Shown here: positions 5,022 through 11,400 of the stretch, in pieces
Numbering within the stretch: position 1 is the stretch's first letter
Layout of the letters: each line of letters opens with the position of its first letter
Assembly: GCA_013911715.1 (NCBI GenBank)
Contig: JACEST010000060.1
Location: forward strand, 1-11,400
Direction of reading: 5' to 3'
Origin: Sphingopyxis sp.
GTDB taxonomy: Bacteria > Pseudomonadota > Alphaproteobacteria > Sphingomonadales > Sphingomonadaceae
DNA length: 11,400 nt
Made by a program: the position numbers and the translations under genes
Notes under the pieces: generated by a model
What the model was told of the DNA's origin: nothing
Seen by the model: the letters and a program-made list of their open reading frames with translations, nothing else
Database searches by the model: none

Positions 5022-6818
5022 ATGTGGGCGGCTTCCTTTTCATATTTTCGGCAACGTCAACCGTGGTTGAGCGCGCTGCGTTTCGCGCTGATCCGTGTCT
5101 TTTTGTTGCTGATCCTGCTGATTTTCAATCCGTTCGATATTGCATCGCGTTCGGGTGAGACGAGCCGGGCTGTTTGGCAAGAATTATTTGCCGAAACCTA
5201 TATTGAGGCAAGTTATCGCGATGGCGGCGATCGTGACGGCGATCCACCCGGCCGCCGGGATATTACAGTTTTGTTGCTAGACGACGCCGATATTACTGCG
5301 TTGACCGGCGGGGGCCCTCACGACGCCTATACTTACTGGGATTTGATCGACCAGGTGCGGGCGGCTGCTGATCCCGGCGGGATTGGCGAGCCGCCACCCA
5401 GAGCCATATTTGTGGACATCGGCCTCGGCGAGCTGGCACCAAGCGGGCTTAGCGCCGCAGCGTTGGTCGCTTTGTCCGACGAAGAAAAACAGGTGTGTGA
5501 CAAGGGGCGGGGGGCCAATCCGCCTTCGGCGTTTCGCTGTTTCCTCTATCTGACCGGCAAATTGACCGGACATGACCTGTGGGGCGACGACTATCGGTGT
5601 CAGTTCAATCCGCTGGCCAAGTTGAAGTGCATCATGGACGCCCGCAAAACGCCGATCATCTTTGCCGATACGCGCGTGCAAGCCAGGGACCATGACCCGG
5701 CCGTCGTCGAAGGATATAAGGCCATTGCGTCCATTGGCCTGCTAAGCCCGGTGCATTTCGCCGATCCAGACCAATATGAACTGGTCAATCCGGCGGGTGC
5801 CGCCGACCGCGAGAAAAGAGATTTTGCGGTGCGCCCAGCCGCACTGCTCTATGCGATTCACTGCATTGGCAAAGCGAAGACAGCCGGTGCCTGTCGCCCG
5901 TTCCCGGTTGGCGAACGCGCCGAGCACCCCGATGTCCCGAAATGGGCCAGCGGCAGCTGGGTGTGGCAGGACGAATTCTCCGCTCCCGTCGATGTCATTT
6001 GGGGTATTGGCAATTCGAGCGCATTTACAGAGATGCGCGACGGCTTGACGCAAACTAGTTATGGCAATGATTGTCGATCCGCTGCGGGATGGTGGGGTTC
6101 GGCGAAAGTCATTGGGCGCAAGCTGATCGACGGGCTAAATCAAAAAACGAAAGATGGTTGTTTATATACCAATTCGTTAACGTACCAGCAAATGACGATT
6201 GGAAACGATAATCTGTTGCAGTCGGCATTTTCAGACAAGTTGGTATTAATTGGATTGACGTCGGTGCAGGCCGACGACTTTGTCGACGCCCCAGTGATTG
6301 GGCGCGTTGCCGGAGTATTTCTCCATGCCATGGCGACCGACAATTTGATTGTTCGCGGCGATCAATATCCAACGACGAGTGCGCAAATCGAGGGGCTTGA
6401 CGTCCGCATGCAGGATTTTCGCAATTTGCTGGCCCTGTTTTTGACTTTGATTCCCGTTGGCTTGGCCCGGTTGCACCTGAAATTTGTGGATCGACAATGG
6501 CCGGCCGTGGCGCAGGGCCGCGCCAGCTATTGGTTGCATCGCATTGGTATCATTGTAATCTTGGTGATGGTCGGGTTGCTTTTGATCATCCTCATGACCG
6601 GCCAACTGCGCCCTGTTCCGCTATATTATAATTATGCCGTATTGACGATCATCATCGCATTTGAAATGCTACGAATTGTCGGTCTGATTCTGCGACCGGC
6701 AATACATGGTTTGATCAATCAATATCCCGCGTTTGCTGCACTTTATAACGAAGCGCGTGAACCGAGCTTTGTGATGCCTGCCGCAAACGCAATGGAGAAG
6801 GGAAATGAAAGCCCGTAG
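5022..6818 (+). CDS. CHASE2-domain-like membrane protein without an output domain
   Basis: The 598-residue product has one N-terminal membrane segment (about 20-36, in LIRVFLLLILLIFNPF), a large periplasmic domain (about 40-460) and three C-terminal membrane segments (about 468-485, 508-527, 538-557). The domain resembles CHASE2: an early strand DITVLLLDDADI, a hydrophobic FVDIGLGEL, and the closing pattern DKLVLIGLTSVQADDFVDAPVIG followed by VAGVFLHAMATDNLI. CHASE2 is an extracytoplasmic sensor usually joined to a cyclase, kinase or GGDEF domain; here only about 40 cytoplasmic residues follow the last segment, so any signal must pass through partners. About nine periplasmic Cys residues suggest disulfides. 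ATG at 5022 is preferred; a TTG at 4983 would add 13 residues and neither has a clear ribosome site. TTGACT (4983-4988) 17 bp before CATTGT is a weak promoter candidate. It overlaps the next gene by 14 bp. Confidence 0.75.
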   Translation: MWAASFSYFRQRQPWLSALRFALIRVFLLLILLIFNPFDIASRSGETSRAVWQELFAETYIEASYRDGGDRDGDPPGRRDITVLLLDDADITALTGGGPHDAYTYWDLIDQVRAAADPGGIGEPPPRAIFVDIGLGELAPSGLSAAALVALSDEEKQVCDKGRGANPPSAFRCFLYLTGKLTGHDLWGDDYRCQFNPLAKLKCIMDARKTPIIFADTRVQARDHDPAVVEGYKAIASIGLLSPVHFADPDQYELVNPAGAADREKRDFAVRPAALLYAIHCIGKAKTAGACRPFPVGERAEHPDVPKWASGSWVWQDEFSAPVDVIWGIGNSSAFTEMRDGLTQTSYGNDCRSAAGWWGSAKVIGRKLIDGLNQKTKDGCLYTNSLTYQQMTIGNDNLLQSAFSDKLVLIGLTSVQADDFVDAPVIGRVAGVFLHAMATDNLIVRGDQYPTTSAQIEGLDVRMQDFRNLLALFLTLIPVGLARLHLKFVDRQWPAVAQGRASYWLHRIGIIVILVMVGLLLIILMTGQLRPVPLYYNYAVLTIIIAFEMLRIVGLILRPAIHGLINQYPAFAALYNEAREPSFVMPAANAMEKGNESP

Positions 6819-7200
6819 TTTTTTGGCGATTGCTCTTGCCGTTTCTTTTCCTTCGGCAGCTTTTGCGAAAGGAAATGGCGTGATTGAACGTTTCACGCGC
6901 CTATCCACGCCGGTTTTTGATGCGTCCGGGAACGAAGTCGAGCGGATTGACAGCAAAAAGCTGCCGCAATCGGTTGCGGTCGAAGGGTTCAGCAGCAGCG
7001 GCAACCTTAAAGTGACGATTAATGGCCGCACCATGTATTTCCGGCGCGGGGATGTGAAATTCAACGGGCCACCGACCTGCACCGTATCGCCCGAAGTCAT
7101 TCGCGGACCAGAAGGTCAAATCTTGGGGGCCTCTGCGAAAGCAGGCGGCGCGAAAGCAGGGGCAGGATCGGGCGATGGTCAGTGCATTCCGGTAAATTGA
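6805..7200 (+). CDS. Small secreted protein, possibly SH3-like, between CHASE2 and M48 genes
   Basis: The 131-residue product has a signal peptide (MKARSFLAIALAVSFPSAAFA, likely cut after residue 21). The mature part has a beta-rich stretch (about 28-87) with alternating short strands, including SVAVEGFSSSGNLKVTING, and an ending RRGDVKF that recalls bacterial SH3-like folds; this is only a resemblance. Then come Cys92, a Gly/Ala/Lys-rich linker (about 108-124) and Cys127 near the end, a probable disulfide. The ATG at 6805 has GGAG seven bases upstream and lies inside the end of the CHASE2 gene. Its TGA overlaps the ATG of the peptidase gene by one base. The nested arrangement suggests it works with both neighbours, perhaps as a periplasmic partner. 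I do not recognise a named family. Confidence 0.8.
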   Translation: MKARSFLAIALAVSFPSAAFAKGNGVIERFTRLSTPVFDASGNEVERIDSKKLPQSVAVEGFSSSGNLKVTINGRTMYFRRGDVKFNGPPTCTVSPEVIRGPEGQILGASAKAGGAKAGAGSGDGQCIPVN

Positions 7201-8969
7201 TGCGCCGCATTTGGCGCGGTGTCGCCCTGATCATCGCAGCGCCTGTTGCCGTGGTGCCCGTTGCCGCGGCGGCGCAATGCTTGCCAGGCCTGTGCAATTT
7301 TACCGAGAAGGGCGCGAAAGGGCCCTTTATTGCGGTTGAGGTCAAGCCTGAAAAATTGGCAGAGGCCGATACGGTGATCGCGAAAGCGCGGCTGGAGAAG
7401 GCGCTGGCGGCAGGGTCGATTGACCGCGGCGAACTTTTTGGCACTGGCCTGTCGTTACCCAAGACCGAAATGGCGCTGGAGGCGATTGTCGATTCGTTCC
7501 GGCCCCATTGGCCGCACGCGCAGCCCGGGCCAATCGATGTCAAAATCGTTGCCAACTATAGTTTCTCGCCCCTGGCCTATTCGGACAATGTCATTGTGGT
7601 GCCGCTGGGGATGCTGATTAAAGCCACCAATGACGATCAGATTGTTTGGCTGCTTGCCCATGAATTCAGTCATGTGGCGCTGCGTCATTTTTCGCGCCAA
7701 GCCAAGGGACGCAAGCGCGAAATGCTATTGGGATCGGCGGTGTCCATTTTGCAGGAAGGCGCTGTCGCCGTCAATTCGCGATACAGATATGTCAACGGTA
7801 ATTTGACGTCGAACATTGCTGATCGCAAGGAAGCGGAAAAGATCGCAAACAATATATTTTTCCGATCGGAAAATTTGCGTGACTTGTTGTCGTTAGCCAA
7901 TAAATTTTTCTCGCGATCACAGGAGGATCAGGCCGATGTTGCCGGCATTGATTTGGCCTATGCAGTCGGTTTGTCAGACAGTGGGGCGGGCGAAGCCATC
8001 GAAGAGCTTGGAAAGGAAGATTTGGCGCGCAAAAATATTCTGGCTGCGTTCGGTGATGATTTGGCAGGATATGCCAAAATCGAAGCAGCACGGGCATTGA
8101 ATGTGGCTGCTGACGGCAGGTCGCTGGAGCAGCAAGGTGGCAATTTTCTGGACAATGCTTTGGGCAATGTGGGTGCGATTGCCGTCAAACAGTTGACCGA
8201 GCGTTATGGTGCGACCCACCGGCCGACTGAGGCGCGGCGAACCGGCGTGAGCCGATATTTTGAACGCGCCTATCCCAATGGCGAGTCGCGCAACACTGTT
8301 GTCAAGCGGCTGACGGCGATCAGAGCGGAAGCTGAATATCGGGATGGCAAGCTGGTTGTTGATGCGATAACGCAGGCGCGCGCGTTGCTGGCGAGCGGTG
8401 AAGCGCAGCAAGCGATCGACGCCTTGCAGCCCGCTTTGCGATCAAGATACAGTCAGTCGGCGGTGTTCCAGAACGTCGCGGCCCAAGCCTATGCGAGTGC
8501 CGGCCAATATCCGCAGGCGGAAAAATATTACGCGGTGGCGATGCAGCGCACGAACACCGCTGACAATCCCTATCTGGCGCAAAGCCTGCAGGGGTTCAAA
8601 GAACATATCGATTTGTTGATCCACATGGGCAATGTGCGACGTGCGGATGAAGTGATCGGCATTGCGGCCGTGCGGTTTGGCGATGATCAGGCGTTCCTGC
8701 CCCAGCGGCTGCGGATGGCGGCCAAGCGCCGGAATGCCGAGGCGATCTTAGCCGTGATGACGAAATGCGCCGCGACCGCTGATCCAGAGCTGATCGCGGC
8801 TTGTGAGGCCGAGCTGGGCGGTCCCGATGTTACTGCGGTTTATGATCAACTGACGCCATTGGAAAAGCAGAAAATCAACGAAGAACGTGCCAGGGTGCGG
8901 CACAGTTCGCAGTCGAACGGCCTGATGGGCAAGCTAACCAGGGCGCTTGGCGGCTCTGACGATGACTGA
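7200..8969 (+). CDS. Exported M48-family zinc metallopeptidase with C-terminal helical (TPR-like) repeats
   Basis: The 589-residue product starts at an ATG overlapping the previous stop (TGATG), giving a signal peptide (MRRIWRGVALIIAAPVAVVPVAAAAQ). The M48 core has SDNVIVVPLGML just before the zinc motif HEFSH (His154, Glu155, His158) in WLLAHEFSHVALRHF. EDQADVAG (Glu242 to Gly249) supplies the probable third ligand Glu242. The region from about 390 to 530 is helical with TPR-like repeats (ARALLASGEAQQAIDALQPAL, then AYASAGQYPQAEKYYAVAMQ). This layout resembles periplasmic BepA/YfgC-type peptidases that handle outer-membrane protein assembly, but a long insert (about 170-235) separates the zinc ligands and the protein is longer, so it is not called BepA. 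It is the last gene of the three-gene operon and converges on the esterase gene 30 bp away, with no clear terminator hairpin between them. Confidence 0.88.
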   Translation: MRRIWRGVALIIAAPVAVVPVAAAAQCLPGLCNFTEKGAKGPFIAVEVKPEKLAEADTVIAKARLEKALAAGSIDRGELFGTGLSLPKTEMALEAIVDSFRPHWPHAQPGPIDVKIVANYSFSPLAYSDNVIVVPLGMLIKATNDDQIVWLLAHEFSHVALRHFSRQAKGRKREMLLGSAVSILQEGAVAVNSRYRYVNGNLTSNIADRKEAEKIANNIFFRSENLRDLLSLANKFFSRSQEDQADVAGIDLAYAVGLSDSGAGEAIEELGKEDLARKNILAAFGDDLAGYAKIEAARALNVAADGRSLEQQGGNFLDNALGNVGAIAVKQLTERYGATHRPTEARRTGVSRYFERAYPNGESRNTVVKRLTAIRAEAEYRDGKLVVDAITQARALLASGEAQQAIDALQPALRSRYSQSAVFQNVAAQAYASAGQYPQAEKYYAVAMQRTNTADNPYLAQSLQGFKEHIDLLIHMGNVRRADEVIGIAAVRFGDDQAFLPQRLRMAAKRRNAEAILAVMTKCAATADPELIAACEAELGGPDVTAVYDQLTPLEKQKINEERARVRHSSQSNGLMGKLTRALGGSDDD

Positions 8970-8999
8970 GCTACACCCCATTTTGTATCGTCACACAGC

Positions 9000-9716
9000 C
9001 TAGAACTGCTTCGGCAACTTGCCCGCCACCAGCGGGGCGATGCCCTTGGCCATCACTGTTACGCCGTCGGCGGTCGGGTGGATTCCGTCGGGCAGCATTA
9101 GCTGGGGCTGACCCAACACGCCTTCAAGGACAAAGGGATAGAGACCGGCGTCATAGCGTTTGGCAAGATCAGGAAATATCCCGTTGAACGCGCGGCCGTA
9201 ATCAGCTCCTAAATTGGGCGCGGCGAGCATGCCGGTCAGCACCACGGGGATGTCGCGGCGTTTGAGTTCTTCCATCATCGCGGTCAGGTTGGCGCGCGTT
9301 TCGGCGGCACCGATGCCGCGCAGCATGTCGTTGCCGCCGAGGCCGAGCACGACTAGCGCGGGCTTGGTCGGGGCATTATCGAGGACGAAGGACAGGCGCG
9401 CGCGGCCCGCCGCCGTGGTGTCGCCCGATACCCCGGCATTCTGAACCCGCGCGGGTCGGCCTGCTGCGACCAGCGCGGATTGGAGCTGGGGCGCCAGCCC
9501 CTCGGTCGGGCCGAGCTGATAACCGGCATAAAGGCTGTCACCAAAGGCGATCACCAGCGGAGCATCGGCCGGGACCGGCGCAACCGCCGCAGTGCTCGCG
9601 CGTTCTTTCGTCGATTCGGGCGGGGCCTCTGCCGAACCGCAGGCCACCAATGCTTGGCAAAGCAGGGCCGCCGCCCCATATCGCAGCCATGGGCGCGTTC
9701 GCGTCTGTTTCGCCAT
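9000..9716 (-). CDS. GDSL-family arylesterase / lysophospholipase (TesA-like), predicted lipoprotein
   Basis: The 238-residue product is an SGNH hydrolase. Block I is FGDSLYAGYQL with nucleophile Ser61; block II is NAGVSGDTTAAG (Gly98); block III is LGLGGNDMLRG (Asn129); block V is LPDGIHPTADG with Asp210 and His213. This is the layout of E. coli TesA, a periplasmic thioesterase, arylesterase and lysophospholipase L1. Unlike TesA, it has a lipobox (LVAC, Cys26) after a hydrophobic segment, followed by a Pro/Ala/Ser-rich spacer of about 25 residues, so it is probably lipid-anchored in the envelope. The ATG at 9716-9714 gives a proper signal sequence, with GGGAGA about ten bases upstream as a weak ribosome site. 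It is divergent from the YbbA-like ATPase gene, a pairing conserved with tesA-ybbA-ybbP in many proteobacteria. Confidence 0.92.
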   Translation of the reverse strand: MAKQTRTRPWLRYGAAALLCQALVACGSAEAPPESTKERASTAAVAPVPADAPLVIAFGDSLYAGYQLGPTEGLAPQLQSALVAAGRPARVQNAGVSGDTTAAGRARLSFVLDNAPTKPALVVLGLGGNDMLRGIGAAETRANLTAMMEELKRRDIPVVLTGMLAAPNLGADYGRAFNGIFPDLAKRYDAGLYPFVLEGVLGQPQLMLPDGIHPTADGVTVMAKGIAPLVAGKLPKQF

Positions 9717-9766
9717 ATCGAAGGACTCTCCCGTTCGTGCACAAGCCAGTGAATAGCGCCATCGAT

Positions 9767-10438
9767 ATGGCGATTGCGGCGCATAATGTCACCCTCACGC
9801 TCGGCAGCGAAGCGGCGCCGGTGGAAATTTTGCGCGGGGTCGATTTGTCTGTCGCGCCGGGGGCGTCGGTCGCGTTGCTCGGGCCGTCGGGGTCGGGCAA
9901 GTCGAGCCTGATGGCGGTGCTTGCAGGCCTCGAGCGCGCGAGCGGCGGCGAGGTGCGCGTCGCGGGCCTTGATTTCGGCGCTATGAGTGAGGATGAGCTG
10001 GCGCGCGCGCGGCGCGGGCGGATCGGGATTGTGCTGCAGGCATTTCACCTATTGCCCACCATGACTGCGCTGGAAAATGTCGCGGTGCCGCTCGAGCTGG
10101 CGGGACATCCCGAGGCTTTTGCGATGGCGAAGGCGGAATTGACGGCGGTCGGGCTGGGCCACCGGCTGAACCATTATCCGACGCAATTGTCGGGCGGTGA
10201 GCAGCAGCGCGTGGCGATTGCCCGCGCGACCGCACCGGGGCCGCAGATTTTGTTCGCTGACGAACCCACCGGCAATCTTGATGGCACGACCGGCCATGCG
10301 ATTATTGAACTGTTGTTCCAGCGCCGCGCAGCGACCGGGGCAACGTTGCTGATCATCACCCACGATCCCGAGCTTGCAGGCCTGTGCGACCGCGTCGTCA
10401 CGATGCGCGACGGGCTGGTTGTGGAGGGTGCGCTTTGA
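9767..10438 (+). CDS. ABC transporter ATP-binding protein (YbbA-like, LolD/MacB type)
   Basis: The 223-residue product is a complete ABC ATPase of the MacB/LolD/FtsE class. Walker A is GPSGSGKSS (39-47), the Q-loop is around Gln91 in VLQAFHLLPTMTALENV, the signature is LSGGEQQR (141-148), Walker B is ILFADEPTGNLD (161-172), and the H-loop is ITHD (His199). It should energise the YbbP-like permease encoded downstream; such type VII exporters act by mechanotransmission on envelope substrates rather than by classic transport. The ATG at 9767 is chosen because MAIAAHNVTLTLG matches the usual short N-terminus; GTG at 9749 is in frame and possible. Neither has a clear ribosome site. The frame is open upstream but overlaps the divergent esterase gene. 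A long palindromic repeat begins four bases after its stop. Confidence 0.93.
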   Translation: MAIAAHNVTLTLGSEAAPVEILRGVDLSVAPGASVALLGPSGSGKSSLMAVLAGLERASGGEVRVAGLDFGAMSEDELARARRGRIGIVLQAFHLLPTMTALENVAVPLELAGHPEAFAMAKAELTAVGLGHRLNHYPTQLSGGEQQRVAIARATAPGPQILFADEPTGNLDGTTGHAIIELLFQRRAATGATLLIITHDPELAGLCDRVVTMRDGLVVEGAL

Positions 10439-10441
10439 TCC

Positions 10442-10553
10442 CCGTTCGCCCTGAGGAGCCATTGAGCTTGTCGAAATGGCGTCTCGAAGGGCCCTTCGAG
10501 ACAGGGCTGACCCTTGGGCAAGCTCAGTGGCGGCCCTTCCTCAGGGCGAACGG
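10442..10553. repeat. 112-bp nested palindromic repeat between ATPase and permease genes
   Basis: Outer arms CCGTTCGCCCTGAGGA (10442-10457) and its exact reverse complement (10538-10553) enclose a second pair, GCCATTGAGCTTG (10458-10470) with CAAGCTCAGTGGC (10519-10531), which has one G-T pair. Between them lies a perfect 22-bp palindrome (10481-10502) with half-site GTCTCGAAGGG. AGGG-CTGA-CCCT (10503-10514) gives another small stem. Sequences of the form TTCGCCCTGAG...CTTGTCGAA are common intergenic repeats in sphingomonads. It fills nearly all of the 124-bp gap within an operon and is long enough to fold into a cruciform or stable RNA. Confidence 0.85.
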
Positions 10554-10562
10554 AATTATTTC

Positions 10563-11400
10563 ATGAGCACGCGTCCCAACTGGCGCATGCTGTGGCGCAT
10601 CGCGCGCCGCGATCTGGCACCGCGCATCCGTGGGCTGCGGCTGTTGCTCGTGTGCCTCTTCCTGGGCGTGGGGACGCTGGCGGCGATCGGCAGCCTGACA
10701 GCGGGGATCACCGGCGCGCTGCAGCAGCGCGGCCGGGTGATTTTGGGCGGTGACATTGAGTTCGGCCTCGCCCAGCGCATGGCGAACGATGCCGAGAAAG
10801 CCGCGCTGGCGCGCGAGGGGCGACTGTCGGAAACCGTGCGGATGCGCGCGATGGCGATTGCGCCATCGGGCGAGAGTTTGCTCGGCGAGTTGAAGGCGGT
10901 CGATGGCGGTTATCCGCTCTATGGCCGGGTGATGCTGGCCAGCGGCGCGGCGCGCGGCGCTCCCGCGCCGGGCAACATCTGGATCGGCAGCGATCTGGCC
11001 AACCGGCTGGCGTTGAAACGCGGTGACGCGGTGCGCTTTGGCGAGCGCAGCTTCACGATTGCCGATGTGCTGGTGGAGGAGCCCGACCGGCTGGGTGAGG
11101 GCTTCACGCTGGGGCCGGTGGCAATCATCGGCATCGGCGATCTGGCGAGCACGCGGCTGATCCAGCCGGGCAGCATGTTTGAAAGCAAATATCGACTGCG
11201 CACCGCGCCCGCCACCGCGCTTGATGCAGTGCGCGACCGGGTTGAGGCGGCCGCGCCCGATGCGGGCTGGGACATTACCGATCGCACCAATGGCGCGCCG
11301 GGCACGCGGCGCTTTATCGAGCGGATGGGTCAGTTTCTGGCGCTCGTCGGCCTCGCCGCGCTGGTGATTGCGGGGATCGGCGTCGGCAACGGCGTCGCCT
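10563..11400 (+). CDS. ABC transporter permease, FtsX/YbbP-like (5' part, runs off the window)
   Basis: The first 279 codons are present and the frame is open to the window end. The N-terminus MSTRPNWRMLWRIARRDL is followed by a membrane segment (about 25-47, LRLLLVCLFLGVGTLAAIGSL) and a long extracytoplasmic domain starting LGGDIEFGLAQRM, as in YbbP-type permeases of the FtsX superfamily. A second membrane segment begins near residue 262 (FLALVGLAALVIAGIGVGNG), the start of the FtsX core. Full-length relatives are around 800 residues, so roughly two thirds of the gene lies outside. It forms the membrane partner of the upstream ATPase. The ATG at 10563 has only a weak GGA eight bases upstream, which is the last part of the repeat; translation after the long hairpin may therefore depend on it. 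No frameshift is seen. Confidence 0.9.
   Translation, partial: MSTRPNWRMLWRIARRDLAPRIRGLRLLLVCLFLGVGTLAAIGSLTAGITGALQQRGRVILGGDIEFGLAQRMANDAEKAALAREGRLSETVRMRAMAIAPSGESLLGELKAVDGGYPLYGRVMLASGAARGAPAPGNIWIGSDLANRLALKRGDAVRFGERSFTIADVLVEEPDRLGEGFTLGPVAIIGIGDLASTRLIQPGSMFESKYRLRTAPATALDAVRDRVEAAAPDAGWDITDRTNGAPGTRRFIERMGQFLALVGLAALVIAGIGVGNGVA

Noticed and set aside
8970..8999. Bidirectional terminator between the convergent peptidase and esterase genes
   Set aside because: The 30 bp show no stem of useful length and no U-tract.
9650..9766. N-terminal extension of the ABC ATPase
   Set aside because: It overlaps the divergent esterase gene, lacks family similarity, and the ATPase fold is complete from 9767.
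1..11400. CRISPR array, tRNA, rRNA or phage integrase
   Set aside because: No regularly spaced direct repeats, no cloverleaf-like stretch and no integrase motifs were seen on either strand.

Overview
The window looks like chromosomal DNA from a sphingomonad-type alphaproteobacterium (Sphingomonadales). It is mostly GC-rich, and the DnaN, RlmN and YbbA/YbbP-like proteins read as alphaproteobacterial versions of core genes. Two palindromic repeat types of the kind scattered through sphingomonad genomes are present. The genus cannot be fixed from the sequence alone. Core genes are interleaved with short, more A+T-rich accessory genes.

Layout. (1) 1-331: the last codons of an IS630-type transposase abut a truncated HEPN-domain gene, which lies directly behind dnaN on the minus strand. 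(2) 328-1443: dnaN, the replication sliding clamp, minus strand. (3) 1603-2109: a small exported IalB-like protein, divergent from dnaN. (4) 2106-2746: a complete hicAB toxin-antitoxin operon; a near-perfect 37-bp palindrome covers its promoter region and the hicA start codon. (5) 2747-3638: an A+T-rich accessory unit with a promoter-like region, a 15-bp inverted repeat, a large hairpin with a U-tract (a small RNA, leader or terminator) and a NYN-domain putative RNase gene. (6) 3638-4939: rlmN, which overlaps the NYN stop codon and carries an in-frame 75-bp double-hairpin repeat. (7) 4983-8969: a tightly coupled three-gene operon: a CHASE2-like membrane protein with no signalling output domain, a small secreted protein, and an exported M48 zinc metallopeptidase with a helical-repeat tail. 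(8) 9000-11400: a lipoprotein-type GDSL esterase (TesA-like), divergent from a YbbA-like ABC ATPase and a YbbP-like permease. This is the tesA-ybbA-ybbP arrangement, with a 112-bp cruciform-forming repeat inserted between ATPase and permease genes.

How the genes work together. The core genes serve replication (dnaN), 23S rRNA/tRNA methylation (rlmN), and envelope lipid or lipoprotein handling (tesA/ybbA/ybbP). The accessory genes between 80 and 3638 are all from RNA-targeting or defence-associated families (HEPN, HicA/HicB, NYN), suggesting a small accessory hot spot around dnaN and rlmN. The CHASE2 / secreted protein / M48 operon is the best candidate for an undescribed system: its overlapping reading frames imply coordinated synthesis of a periplasmic sensor-like membrane protein, a small periplasmic partner and an envelope protease. 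The other strong observation is the palindromic repeat translated inside rlmN.
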